In this document: positions 27,268 to 36,539 of the stretch, piece by piece
How the letters are laid out: every line of letters starts with the position of its first letter
Position numbering within the stretch: the first letter of the stretch is position 1
Source of the DNA: JABDII01 sp963815325
Lineage (GTDB): Bacteria; Gemmatimonadota; Gemmatimonadetes; Gemmatimonadales; GWC2-71-9
NCBI GenBank assembly: GCA_963815325.1
Contig: CAWFGG010000002.1
Span: 496,001 to 560,000 of the forward strand
DNA length: 64,000 nucleotides
Direction of reading: 5' to 3'
Made by a program: the position numbers and the translations under genes
Notes under the pieces: model-generated
Database searches by the model: none
Told to the model about the DNA's origin: nothing
Seen by the model: the letters and a program-made list of their open reading frames with translations, nothing else

Positions 27268-27882
27268 ATGACGCCCCCGTCCTACAGCGACCACATCGAT
27301 CATGCTTTCGCGTACCTCGTCAAGCATTACGGCGAGGGGAGCCCGCGCTTTGCGTCCCCCGCACCCCATGCCCGGGCCATGAACGTCGCTGTGACGCTGG
27401 CGCGATTCAGCTGCGACGAAGAAACCATCGTCGGGGGTATCCTGCGGTATGTCTTCGAGGAAGCCGCCCCGCGGGTCAGGCCGGCGCTGGAGGAGAAAGT
27501 CGAGCAGAAGTTCGGGAGGCCGCCCTTCCTAGCCGCTCGAGATGCCACATTCCCAAAGTATGATGCCACCGGGCGCGAGCGATCCTGGATGGACTACCGC
27601 CAAGAGTACCTCGACCGGCTGCACGGCACGGCTCCCCGAACACTGGACCTGGTGGCTGCACACGAAATTCATTGGTGTGGTTCCGCCCTGTCCACCATCG
27701 AGCGACTAGGCGGCGAGTACCTTCATGGGTTGACCCGTGCCACTCATGCCGAGCTCCTCTGGTGGTATCGATCCCTGGGGGAGGTGCTCGACGAGCGGGC
27801 TGATTGGGCACATCATCCCATGCTCGGGGAACTCCGACGTTTGAGTGCGCGACTCATCCGGTCCTCACCCAACCCTCGCTAG
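27268..27882 (+). CDS. HD-domain-like protein with a degenerate (p)ppGpp-hydrolase-type motif
   Basis: 204 residues, soluble. The N-terminal half follows the layout of small RelA/SpoT hydrolase domains: a helix with HIDHAFAYLVKHYG, then HARAMNVAVTLARFSCDEETIVGGILRYVFEEAAP. Where active enzymes have LLHDVVED, this protein reads ILRYVFEE, so the metal-binding HD pair and the following Asp are gone. A later helix, LDLVAAHEIHWCGSALSTIERLG, may match the usual nucleotide-binding segment. The overall fold assignment is tentative. If right, it is probably catalytically dead, possibly a binding or regulatory protein. It lies 47 bases after the TIGR01777 gene. Confidence 0.6.
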   Translation: MTPPSYSDHIDHAFAYLVKHYGEGSPRFASPAPHARAMNVAVTLARFSCDEETIVGGILRYVFEEAAPRVRPALEEKVEQKFGRPPFLAARDATFPKYDATGRERSWMDYRQEYLDRLHGTAPRTLDLVAAHEIHWCGSALSTIERLGGEYLHGLTRATHAELLWWYRSLGEVLDERADWAHHPMLGELRRLSARLIRSSPNPR

Positions 27883-27979
27883 CCCCAACGACACGGCCCT
27901 CGCCACCGTCCGCGGCTTGACCGGCCGATGTGGCGGCCTGGTTTGGCGGATGGGCATGGGGCCGCTATTTTGCTCGAAC

Positions 27980-29332
27980 ATGGGAACCTTCCCTCCCCCG
28001 GCACCTCTGTCCCCAATTCCAACCGCCTTCGCGGAAGCGTGCCGCGTCTCCCGTACGGACGCGGAGCTGTTCGAGCGATGTCGTGATGTGCTGGTCAATC
28101 GTTTCGGCAGCGAGAAGATCTGGTTCACGGTCACGTCGCCTCGTGGTCCGGACCGGCGGATTGGCGCCGCGGCCGGGTATGAAGGCGCCCGGCAAGTGGC
28201 CCACGTCGGGAGCGGAGACATCGAGCTCACGATTGCGGCAGACACCGGTGTCGCCGACCAGATTCGAGCCGATGCTCTCCCGCTGGCATGGGGCCTCCTG
28301 GTCACCTTGGAGCTTCGGAGCGTCCTGCTCGAGCGGCAGGCGGACCTCGATGATGCCGTCTTCCAACTGCGTGCCCTCCGGCAGGTCGCGCGGCTCTTGT
28401 CCTCGGTCCATTCCACCGAGGAAACCGAGCACCTCATCGTCGATTTCACCGCCGAGGTGTTTATCACGAGCTGGGCTTGTTTATATCGGCCTCGGGGCAA
28501 GGAGTATCACCCGGTCGCGTTTCGCAGCCGCGACGAAGCCCCACCACCTGCGGGGATCCTGCGCGAGCAGCTGGACCGCGTGCTCGCGCTCGGCAGCTCC
28601 GCCACGGCGTGCGACCAGACGCCGCTGGCCGCGGTGGTGACTCCCGGTACGCAATTCGTGGTTCCGCTCGATGCCGGACCGGAACGGATGGCGGTCCTGG
28701 CCTTCGGCCCCCGCGTCACGGGGCAACAGCTTGGCAACGCCGAGCTCGAGCTGGCCGGCACGCTCTCGTTTGCCGCGGCGATCGCACTCAAGAACGCAGC
28801 CTTGGTGGAAGAACTCCATAGCGCGGCCACCACGGACCAACTCACGGGGCTCTACAACCGCCGGGCGCTCGAGGAACGGCTCAGGGCGGAACTGCAGCGG
28901 GCAAGTCGCCATGCGCTGCATACCACGATCGTCTTGATCGATATCGACTACTTCAAGCTGGTCAACGACAACCTCGGGCATCTCGAGGGCGACCGGCTGC
29001 TGGTGCTTCTCGCCAAGATCTTCTCGACACAGAGCCGGAACCTGGATATCGTAGGCCGGCTCGGGGGAGACGAGTTCTTGGTGATCCTGCCGATGACCAA
29101 TGGCGAGGAAGCACAGATCTATGTGAAGCGGGTTCTCGACACCCTTCGTCGCTTACCCGAGGATTATCCGGAATTTGGGCCGCAGACGATCAGCCTTGGT
29201 TTGGCGGTGAGCCCGCGTCACGGATCGACGCCGAGCGCCCTCCTCCGCGCGGCCGATGCAGCGCTCTACCGTGCGAAACGTACCGGCGGCAATAGGGTTG
29301 AAGTGGCGGAGGGTGCGGATGGTAGCGGGTGA
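27980..29332 (+). CDS. Diguanylate cyclase (GGDEF) with N-terminal GAF-like sensor
   Basis: 450 residues from the ATG at 27980; other in-frame starts lie at 27950 and 27845, none with a clear ribosome-binding site. The C-terminal cyclase domain (about 280-445) has TTDQLTGLYNRRALEERL, VLIDIDYFKLVNDNLGHLEGD and an intact GGDEF. The sequence RNLD five residues before GGDEF is an RxxD inhibitory site for product feedback. The N-terminal half contains one or two GAF-like modules (VARLLSSVHSTEETEHLIVDF). No membrane helix is visible, so it should be a cytoplasmic c-di-GMP synthase. It overlaps the tandem kinase gene by 14 bases. Confidence 0.88.
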   Translation: MGTFPPPAPLSPIPTAFAEACRVSRTDAELFERCRDVLVNRFGSEKIWFTVTSPRGPDRRIGAAAGYEGARQVAHVGSGDIELTIAADTGVADQIRADALPLAWGLLVTLELRSVLLERQADLDDAVFQLRALRQVARLLSSVHSTEETEHLIVDFTAEVFITSWACLYRPRGKEYHPVAFRSRDEAPPPAGILREQLDRVLALGSSATACDQTPLAAVVTPGTQFVVPLDAGPERMAVLAFGPRVTGQQLGNAELELAGTLSFAAAIALKNAALVEELHSAATTDQLTGLYNRRALEERLRAELQRASRHALHTTIVLIDIDYFKLVNDNLGHLEGDRLLVLLAKIFSTQSRNLDIVGRLGGDEFLVILPMTNGEEAQIYVKRVLDTLRRLPEDYPEFGPQTISLGLAVSPRHGSTPSALLRAADAALYRAKRTGGNRVEVAEGADGSG

Positions 29333-31118
29333 TGCAGACACCCCTGTAGCCGAGTCTTCTCCCGCGGCCGGCTACCTCGCTCGCACCGAGGCCTTGCTGG
29401 GCGAGCGGTTCCGGCTGGACCGGATGGTTGCCTCCTCTCGCGAGCGTGTGCTGTTCCTCGCCTTCGATCGCCTGGTCCATCGCAAGGTCAGTCTCCGCGT
29501 CAATATCTTCAGCGATGAGCAATACCGCACTTGGTTTCTGACCGAGGCCAAGGCCCTGGCGCAGTTGGACCACCCCGCGATCCGGCACCTGTACGAGGCC
29601 GGCATCGTCGGCGACATCGCCTATCGCGTCGGGAATTGGGTGGACGGCGAAGGTCTCGACCATGCGGTCGCGCGTGGCCCGCGGCCCATTCCAACGGTGC
29701 TGCGTTTCGCCCGCGACCTGCTGGGCGCCCTGGAGCACGCGCACGATCGCGGGGTCATCCTTCGACGAATCGCCCCGACCGCCATCGTGATCGGGCCATC
29801 AGGCCGCGGGGTGGTCACGGACTTGCGATTCTCGAATTTCACGCTGTACACCATCCCGCCCGGCATCAAGCCGAGCGGCGAGGCGTTCGTGGCACCCGAA
29901 GCCCGCGAGAGCGACACCAGTGACCCGCTCGGCGACGTCTACACCGCGGGGGCCATTCTTTACTATTCGGTCACCGGCCAGGCGCCGCCGCTCGACCCCG
30001 CAGAGCTCGTACCGCCCACAACGCTCCGGCCGGTGTGCCCCAAGATCCTCGAGCAGGTGATCCTCCGCGCGCTGGAATACGAACCGGTGCGGCGCTATCT
30101 CACCGCATCGGAAATGCTGGACGACCTCATGTCCGCGGCGGGGCTCTTCGAGACCACCGCCACCCCAGCCATGGACTCAGCGGAACTCTATGGGACGGCG
30201 GACGCCTGGGAAGGACATCTGCGACGGGCCTTGGGCGACGATTACGAACTGCTCGACACCCTGGGGCAAGGCGGATTCGGACGCGTGTACCGGGTCCGAG
30301 ACCTACACCTGGAGCGCGAAGTCGCGCTCAAACTGCTGCACCCCTACCTGACCCAACACCCCTCGGGCGTGGAACGGTTTCGGCGTGAGGCGCAGCTCGC
30401 TGCCAAGCTCAAGCATCCCCACATCGTCGACATCTATGACATTTCGGGGCGAGCCGGCCTGCTATGGTACACCATGGAGCTGGTGAAAGGTCCCAACGTC
30501 GCGCAATGGGTCGAGCGCAATGGCCCCATGCCGCTCGACCAGGTTCTGCGCCTGATGCGCGAAGCGTTGTCGGCGCTCGCCCACGCCCACGCGAGCGGCC
30601 TGGTCCACCGCGATATCAAGCCGGAGAACCTCTTGATCGACGAGCGCGGCAGCCTGCGCATTACCGACTTCGGCTTGGCGATGGCGCTGCAGTCCCAGGA
30701 ATACGGCGGCGCGACCAGCCGCAGTGGAACGCCCCAATTCGCGAGCCCGGAACAGTTGCTCGGTGAACAGGTCGATCAGCGGTCGGACCTCTACAGCCTC
30801 GCAGTTGTGGCGTACTATGCCCTGCTCGGCTTTCCGCCCTTCACCGGCTCCAGCGTGGCCCAAATTCTCGCGAAGCAGACGACCGACCAGGTCCCGGCGC
30901 TCAGGAGCTACCGGCATGACGTGAGCCAGGAACTCGAGGCGGTCCTCCGGCGGGCCGTCCGCAACGATGTTGCGGCTCGCTTCGCCACGTCGTCCGAGTT
31001 TTTCCAGGCCTTGCGCCAAGCCTTGCGGATCGCGCCGAGCCGACCCCCTTCCGACCCCCTCCGTCCCGGGTCGCGATGGTGGCGCCCACGCGGGAGCTCG
31101 CCGGGCGACGGGGTGTGA
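29319..31118 (+). CDS. Tandem pseudokinase-kinase Ser/Thr protein
   Basis: 599 residues from the ATG at 29319, with GGAGG upstream. Two kinase folds are in tandem. The first (about 20-270) keeps the fold (ALLGERFRLDRMVAS, DLLGALEHAHDRGV, VYTAGAILYYSVTGQAPPLDP) but lacks the VAIK lysine. It has RRIAPTAIVI instead of HRDxKxxN and DLRFSNF instead of DFG. The second (about 300-560) is complete: TLGQGGFGRVYRV, VALKLLH, HRDIKPENLLI, TDFGLAMAL and GTPQFASPEQ. No membrane helix follows, so it seems cytoplasmic. The pseudokinase may regulate the active domain. Overlap with the GGDEF gene suggests joint expression with c-di-GMP signalling. Confidence 0.9.
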   Translation: MVAGDADTPVAESSPAAGYLARTEALLGERFRLDRMVASSRERVLFLAFDRLVHRKVSLRVNIFSDEQYRTWFLTEAKALAQLDHPAIRHLYEAGIVGDIAYRVGNWVDGEGLDHAVARGPRPIPTVLRFARDLLGALEHAHDRGVILRRIAPTAIVIGPSGRGVVTDLRFSNFTLYTIPPGIKPSGEAFVAPEARESDTSDPLGDVYTAGAILYYSVTGQAPPLDPAELVPPTTLRPVCPKILEQVILRALEYEPVRRYLTASEMLDDLMSAAGLFETTATPAMDSAELYGTADAWEGHLRRALGDDYELLDTLGQGGFGRVYRVRDLHLEREVALKLLHPYLTQHPSGVERFRREAQLAAKLKHPHIVDIYDISGRAGLLWYTMELVKGPNVAQWVERNGPMPLDQVLRLMREALSALAHAHASGLVHRDIKPENLLIDERGSLRITDFGLAMALQSQEYGGATSRSGTPQFASPEQLLGEQVDQRSDLYSLAVVAYYALLGFPPFTGSSVAQILAKQTTDQVPALRSYRHDVSQELEAVLRRAVRNDVAARFATSSEFFQALRQALRIAPSRPPSDPLRPGSRWWRPRGSSPGDGV

Positions 31119-31281
31119 TCGCATGGCCCCTCTCGCGGGACTTGACGACGCCGCGCGCCGGGCAGATCTTGTCGAAATCCGGCCTGGGCGGTGCATGGAA
31201 GGCACGGTCAGACAGCGCTGGAAACGGTAGCGGATCTCCTCGATAGATCCAAAGCGTCGACCTAACACCTGGAGTGTGTTC

Positions 31282-31494
31282 ATGGCGCGTACGACCGGAC
31301 TGGTGAAGTGGTTCAACGATGCGAAGGGATTTGGCTTCATTACCCCCGAAGATGGCGGCAAGGACTATTTCGTCCATCACACGGCCATTGTTGCCGAGGG
31401 GTTTCGGACCCTGGCGGAGGGCGATAGGGTCGAGTTCGACATGGTCGAGGGTGCCAAAGGCCCCGCCGCGGGCAATGTCGCGAAGATCACCTAG
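31282..31494 (+). CDS. Cold-shock domain protein
   Basis: 70 residues, one cold-shock domain. RNP1 is KGFGFIT and RNP2 is YFVHHTAI (one substitution from the usual VHxS), with the KWFNDAKGF start. It binds single-stranded RNA or DNA as a chaperone. The ATG at 31282 has GGAG ten bases upstream. The 163-base gap from the kinase gene may hold a leader, as is usual for cold-shock genes; no specific element was recognised. It ends at a strong terminator. Confidence 0.95.
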   Translation: MARTTGLVKWFNDAKGFGFITPEDGGKDYFVHHTAIVAEGFRTLAEGDRVEFDMVEGAKGPAAGNVAKIT

Positions 31495-31510
31495 CCGCGT
31501 TCCGAGTACC

Positions 31511-31553
31511 ATCAAGCACGAGGGCCGCTCGCTGAGCGGCCCTCGTGCTTGAT
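31511..31553. terminator. Perfect 20-base inverted repeat terminator
   Basis: Arms at 31511-31530 and 31534-31553 are exact complements with a 3-base loop, between convergent cold-shock and infA genes. It can act on both strands; T-rich flanks are short. Confidence 0.85.
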
Positions 31554-31574
31554 GAGCAGTTTCCGTGTAACGGA

Positions 31575-31793
31575 CTATTTATGACGGTAGATAACGCGGC
31601 CACGCGTCAGATCATAGGGGGACAGGACCACCGTGACGCGGTCGCCCTCCAAGACCCGGATCTTGAACTTGCTCATCTTCCCAGCCGCATACGCCAGGAC
31701 TTCATGGTCGTTTTCCAGGAGGACCCGGTAATTCCGATCGGGAAGCACCTCAGTCACGACGCCTTCCATCTCAATGCCTTCTTCCTTCGCCAT
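31575..31793 (-). CDS. infA: Translation initiation factor IF-1
   Basis: 72 residues, full length. The S1/OB fold sequence includes EMEGVVTEVLPDRNYRVLLENDHEVLAYAAGKM and GDRVTVVLSPYDLTRGRVIYR, nearly universal in IF-1. It binds the ribosomal A site with IF-2 and IF-3. It is not next to ribosomal protein genes here, as in many bacteria where infA stands alone. It begins 115 bases downstream of the end of the M3 peptidase gene and is likely a separate unit. Confidence 0.97.
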   Translation of the reverse strand: MAKEEGIEMEGVVTEVLPDRNYRVLLENDHEVLAYAAGKMSKFKIRVLEGDRVTVVLSPYDLTRGRVIYRHK

Positions 31794-31908
31794 CTAAGCA
31801 CTCCGCCTTCGGTGTGATTCGAGGACCGGGCTCCGATGAGCCAGGTTGCGGCTTACAATCTCACTAGTCACTGACCAAACCGCAACAGCGCCGCCTGCAG
31901 GTGGACCG

Positions 31909-33615
31909 TCACGGCTCAGCGGCGAGCCGCCCTATTTCGCCTTCCACAAACCGGACGAGGTTGCGCATCTCGCCGGCATCGAAAATGAGGCGCGCACCGG
32001 CGCGGCCATACAGCGCCGGAAGTGACTGCGTCGCACCGAGTGCCAGAGCGCCGCGATACTGGGCAAGGGTTTCAGCCCCATTCTCGAGACTCCGCCGCCA
32101 CACCTGCAGCGCCCCCAACTGCGCGATGCCGTACTCGATGTAGTAGAACGGATATGCGAAAATGTGGATCTGGCGATACCACCGGCCAATGCGCTCACGT
32201 TCGAGATCCGACCAATCCACGCCGGGGTCAAAGCGTTTGCGGATGGCGACCCACGCCTCATCCCGAGCCTGGGCATCGTGGCCATGGCCGCTGGAATAGA
32301 TCCAACTCTGGAACGCATCGACCGACGCAACATGGAGCAGGGTCGTCAAGATGTCTTCGAAGTGTTCGAGGCGCGCCACTCGCAGTTCGTCCTGGGTAAG
32401 CAGCTCGCCCGGATCCGACAAGTAGGGAGCCGCAAGCAACTCCATGGACATGGAGGCAAGCTCCGCGGCCTCGGAGCCTGGCTGGCGCTGCCAAATGAAC
32501 GGCTGGGCATGCGCCGCAAAGGAATGGAACGCATGCCCGGCCTCATGGAGAAGTGTCATGACATCATCCATGACGCCGACGGCGTTCATGAAGATGAACG
32601 GACGACCTCGCGATGCGAGCGTTTCACAGTACCCACCGGGCGCCTTTCCCAGCCGGCTGTCCAGGTCGAGGAGCTGTTCGTCCATCATCGTCCTGAAATT
32701 CCGACCCAACACCGGGTCGAGCCGGTCAAAGATCCGAGCTGCTTTCTCACTCAGCTCGCGCCCGTCGGCGAAGGGCCGGACCGGCGGCCGGAGATGGGGA
32801 TCCACTGCCAGATCCCACGGCTTGAGAACTGGAACGCCCAGCAGCTGCCTGCGGCTCTCACGGATCCGCTGCACCACCGGCACGACCTCCGATTCGACCG
32901 CACGATGAAACGCCCGACAATCCGACGGCGAGTAGTCGTACCGGCACTTGGCAGCGAACGAGAATGCCTCGAAGTCGGGGAATCCCGCCTGTATCGCCGC
33001 CTTTTGGCGCAAGGCATACATCTCGTCGAAGAGCGAGGCCAAGGCATCCTGGGATGCGAGATAGGGCGCATTGGTTCCATGGAACGCGCGCTCACGGATC
33101 GCTCGATCGGGACTCTTGAGATGGGGCGAGAGCTGCGGCACCGGCACCTCCTTGCCGTCCCACGTCGCGGTCATCCCGCCGGTCATTTCATGGTACCGGC
33201 TCGAGAGATGCTCCAGGTCGGCAAAGACCTCGACATTCTCCTCGCGGAAGATGTCGACCGCGGTCCGGAATCGCCGGATCGTGGTCTCGAGGTCGGGACG
33301 ACTCCACCTGGTGGCCAGGAGCCGACGCACCAACCCCACGCTCTGCTCTTCGAGTTTCGGGTAGATGTCGGTGGAGAAGCGCAAATGTGCCGCCTGCTTC
33401 CCGGCGTCGGTCGTATCCCCGGTGTAGGCAATCATGGCCAGGCCAGCCGCCTCCGTCACCAATTCCTCGAGCCGCGACCATGACGCGAGCCACGGCTCGA
33501 TGTCCCCATCTCCCAGTGGGGCCTCGGCCAGGGTCACATAATACGGCTCGATGTCACTCCAGGTAGCGTCGGCGAAGCCGGCGCTCGAAGCCGGAAGCTC
33601 ACGTAACAGCGTCAC
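31909..33615 (-). CDS. M3-family oligoendopeptidase (PepF-like)
   Basis: 568 residues, the usual PepF/thimet-like length. The zinc site is TLLHEAGHAFHSF (HExxH near residue 355), and the third ligand Glu is expected in EAAELASMSMELL about 25 residues on. The N-terminal helical domain (LEELVTEAAGLAMIAYTGDTTD) is typical. No signal peptide is seen, so it degrades peptides in the cytoplasm. It starts 33 bases after the MFS transporter gene and could be the last gene of the fbp operon. Confidence 0.92.
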   Translation of the reverse strand: MTLLRELPASSAGFADATWSDIEPYYVTLAEAPLGDGDIEPWLASWSRLEELVTEAAGLAMIAYTGDTTDAGKQAAHLRFSTDIYPKLEEQSVGLVRRLLATRWSRPDLETTIRRFRTAVDIFREENVEVFADLEHLSSRYHEMTGGMTATWDGKEVPVPQLSPHLKSPDRAIRERAFHGTNAPYLASQDALASLFDEMYALRQKAAIQAGFPDFEAFSFAAKCRYDYSPSDCRAFHRAVESEVVPVVQRIRESRRQLLGVPVLKPWDLAVDPHLRPPVRPFADGRELSEKAARIFDRLDPVLGRNFRTMMDEQLLDLDSRLGKAPGGYCETLASRGRPFIFMNAVGVMDDVMTLLHEAGHAFHSFAAHAQPFIWQRQPGSEAAELASMSMELLAAPYLSDPGELLTQDELRVARLEHFEDILTTLLHVASVDAFQSWIYSSGHGHDAQARDEAWVAIRKRFDPGVDWSDLERERIGRWYRQIHIFAYPFYYIEYGIAQLGALQVWRRSLENGAETLAQYRGALALGATQSLPALYGRAGARLIFDAGEMRNLVRFVEGEIGRLAAEP

Positions 33616-33648
33616 GTCGTCTCCATCGATATCAGGTTCGGGATTGCC

Positions 33649-34878
33649 TCAGCTCCCAGTGGTCGGCTCAGCCACAGGGCCCTCGACGGCAGTTGCCACC
33701 CCAAGCGTCAACACGCTCACCAGCATGAGAACTGCGGCCGCGGCAAAGAACGGCACTGCATGCCCCAGCCGCTGAAACAGGAAGGTCGCCATGAGCGGGG
33801 CGGCAACCCTGGCCATTCCAGCGAAGGCCTGCGCCGTCCCCATCGTTGCACCGACCTCTCCCTCCGGCGAGTAGCGGGACATGAGTGACGTCGTGGACGG
33901 AAAGAGCAACGCGGTCCCTATGGGAACGAGCGGCATGACGAGAATGACTAATTTGAGGCTGGGCATGAGCGGATACAACACGAGCCCGACGGCGAGCGCC
34001 ATCGCACCGACACGCATGGCCCAGCCTTCACCGATACGCTCGACGATCGGGCCCAGCAAGAAGGAGCGGATGACAAAGCTGAGCGCGCCGATGTAGAAGA
34101 AGAAATACCCAATCGTCCGCGCGGTGATGGCGTATTCCGCCTCGAAGAACAGCGAAAAGACCGCGGTCAGGGAAGTAAACGCCAACATCCCGACGGCATA
34201 GATCCAGATCAACCGCGGGACCTTCTGGCCGGGATGCAGCAAGACCTGGCCGACCGCATGCCAGACGGGCGGGCGCCTGGTTCCTGCAGCCTGCGCAGTG
34301 CCCGGCCGGGACTCCGGCAGCCACTTCCAGGCGAAGAACACGTTGATGAGGCAGAGACCAGCGGCGACGAACCCGGGTCCTCGCTGGCCGAGGTGCGCCG
34401 CCAAGGAGCCGAGGGCGGGTCCGATCATGACCCCGGCCGACGTCGCCGCCGACACCCACCCCAAGGCCCGGGCGCGCTGCTCCGGCCGGACCATGTCGGA
34501 CACATAGGCGTGGAGGACGCCGATCGTCCCTCCACCGAGACCCTGGACGATCCGGGACACGAAGAGGAGCCACACGGTCGTGGCCAGCCCGAAAACCACG
34601 TAGGCGATGGCAGAGGCCGTGAGTCCGATGAGGATGGCCGGACGCCGCCCGTAGCGATCGGACACCCGCCCCCAGATCGGGGCCGAGATCAGCTGCGCAA
34701 TGGAGAAGGCGGAAATGATCCAGCCGATCACGACGGGACTTGCACGCATGTCCAGGGCGTAGAACGGCAACAGTGGAATCACGATCATGAAACCGACCAT
34801 GTCCACGAAGTTTGCCGCGATCAGTACGGCAAGCCGGCGAAAATGGACCGCGGAGGAGACGGTGTCGGTCGTCGTCAT
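33649..34878 (-). CDS. MFS transporter, drug:H+ antiporter type
   Basis: 409 residues with about 12 membrane helices. Motif A between helices 2 and 3 is clear (GRVSDRYGRRPAILIG), and a motif-C-like Gly/Pro segment is in helix 5 (AATSAGVMIGPALGSLAA). This is the TetA-like 12-helix exporter layout. The substrate cannot be read. Its ATG overlaps the iron-type permease gene by four bases, suggesting export of a metal chelate or siderophore-like compound, but that is only inference from context. Confidence 0.88.
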   Translation of the reverse strand: MTTTDTVSSAVHFRRLAVLIAANFVDMVGFMIVIPLLPFYALDMRASPVVIGWIISAFSIAQLISAPIWGRVSDRYGRRPAILIGLTASAIAYVVFGLATTVWLLFVSRIVQGLGGGTIGVLHAYVSDMVRPEQRARALGWVSAATSAGVMIGPALGSLAAHLGQRGPGFVAAGLCLINVFFAWKWLPESRPGTAQAAGTRRPPVWHAVGQVLLHPGQKVPRLIWIYAVGMLAFTSLTAVFSLFFEAEYAITARTIGYFFFYIGALSFVIRSFLLGPIVERIGEGWAMRVGAMALAVGLVLYPLMPSLKLVILVMPLVPIGTALLFPSTTSLMSRYSPEGEVGATMGTAQAFAGMARVAAPLMATFLFQRLGHAVPFFAAAAVLMLVSVLTLGVATAVEGPVAEPTTGS

Positions 34879-36539
34879 GCACCGACCTCCTGCCGTTCAC
34901 CGCCCAAGGCGAACACCACCGCGCTGGCGAGCATGAGGAAGACACCATAGGCGGCCGCAGTACCCACGTCCGAGTCCCGGAGGCTCGAGAGTATCTCGAG
35001 CGAGATCGGCCGGGTGTCGTAGGTATAGAGAATGATGGAGGTGACGAAATCGCCGAGCGCCGTGACAAATGCCAGGGTGGCCGCCGCCGCCAAGGCAGGC
35101 CGCAGGAGCGGCAGGGTGACCCGGGTGAGGGTGCGCCATGGACCGGCCCCGAGCGTCGCTGCGGCTTCTTCCAGTGAGGGATCGAGCTGGCGGAATCCTG
35201 CGACGATACCCCGCCCCGCGATCGGCAGGTTCCGCACCAAATAGGCGAGCGGCAGGATCCAAAAGGTTCCCACCAAGAGGAACCGCCCAGTCCATGGGGA
35301 GGACACGCTGAAGGCGGTCGCGATGGCGATCGCGAACACCGTCCCGGGCACCGCCCAGGGAAGCGCCAGCAGCGTGGCGATCACCCGGCGGGCCTGCACG
35401 CGACGCCGCACGATCAGGATAGCTGCCGCCAGCGCGAGCGCCACCGCGGCCAAGGTCGCGACCGTGGCCATGGCCAGACTGTTGAGCAGGGGGCGAAGCC
35501 GCGCCGGCTCGCTCACCAGTGACACATAGTTCTCGACCGAATAGGCCGGCGGGAGGGGCTCGGTGGTCCAGGTCCCCAGTGGGACAAACGACACCAGGAT
35601 GAGCGTGAGATGGGGCAGGAGGAGGACTACCGCGAGAGCCCACGCAGACGTTCCAGCCAATGCCCGACTCCAGCGATGGTGGAGGCGCCGCGCGACCGGA
35701 GCGGCCCCCTTCGCCGGACCTACCAGCACATCCCCCCGGTCCCCCCGGCCAAAGACCCAGAATCCGATCAGCGCAAGCACCGCCAGTGCGGCCGTCTCGA
35801 CCATCGCGAGTGCATACTCGCCGTTCAGTCGCGTGCTGACGATCTGGGTCGTCATGACCCGGAAGCCGCCCCCGAAGATGTACGGCGCGCTGAACGACGC
35901 GAGCGACGTCATGAAGGTGAGCAGCGCTGCACCGGTCAGAGCGGGACGCAGCAGCGGGAGCGTCACTTGACGGAACGTCCGCCACCGTCCCGCGCCCAGG
36001 CTCGCGGCCGCCTCGAACAGGGAACCGTCCAGCCGGGCCAGCCCAGCCCGCGCAAAGAGGTAGAAGTACACGTACATCGAATAGGCGTGTACCAGCAGAA
36101 TGGCACCGGCTCCTTCGAGGCGCCACGGCGGGGCATCCAATCGCAACACCGTGCGAACGAGATGCGAGACGAATCCGCTCTCGCCATACAAGAACAGGAA
36201 GGCGATCACGCCGACCAGCGGCGGGAGGACAGCAGGCAGCGCCACCAGACCACTCAAGATCCTTCGGCCCGGGAAGTCGTAGCGGGCGAACAGAAAGGCG
36301 AGGGGAATCCCAATCCCGCCAGCCAGGCATACGCTGACGGCGGATACCCACAAGCTTCCCCAGAGTGCCGACCATTCATTCTTTCGGCCGGCAAACTGCC
36401 GAAGAAACTCCGTTGTCCAGTTCCCGGGGCCACCCACGCTTTCGACGAGGACCAGCGCGATCGGGTAGATCACGAGCCACCCGAGCAGGATGACCAGCGC
36501 CCACCCGGCGAGTTGACCGCGATTCCTTCCGCCCCTCAT
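34875..36539 (-). CDS. ABC transporter permease, FbpB-type (two fused permease domains)
   Basis: 554 residues with about 12 membrane helices in two homologous halves, as in ferric-iron permeases. Each half has an EAA loop: AAASLGAGRWRTFRQVTLPLLRPALTGA near residue 185 and AAATLGAGPWRTLTRVTLPLLRPALAAA near 465. It sits between fbpC and the MFS gene with four-base overlaps on both sides. The iron assignment is by family; related systems carry 2-aminoethylphosphonate or spermidine. Confidence 0.85.
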   Translation of the reverse strand: MRGGRNRGQLAGWALVILLGWLVIYPIALVLVESVGGPGNWTTEFLRQFAGRKNEWSALWGSLWVSAVSVCLAGGIGIPLAFLFARYDFPGRRILSGLVALPAVLPPLVGVIAFLFLYGESGFVSHLVRTVLRLDAPPWRLEGAGAILLVHAYSMYVYFYLFARAGLARLDGSLFEAAASLGAGRWRTFRQVTLPLLRPALTGAALLTFMTSLASFSAPYIFGGGFRVMTTQIVSTRLNGEYALAMVETAALAVLALIGFWVFGRGDRGDVLVGPAKGAAPVARRLHHRWSRALAGTSAWALAVVLLLPHLTLILVSFVPLGTWTTEPLPPAYSVENYVSLVSEPARLRPLLNSLAMATVATLAAVALALAAAILIVRRRVQARRVIATLLALPWAVPGTVFAIAIATAFSVSSPWTGRFLLVGTFWILPLAYLVRNLPIAGRGIVAGFRQLDPSLEEAAATLGAGPWRTLTRVTLPLLRPALAAAATLAFVTALGDFVTSIILYTYDTRPISLEILSSLRDSDVGTAAAYGVFLMLASAVVFALGGERQEVGA

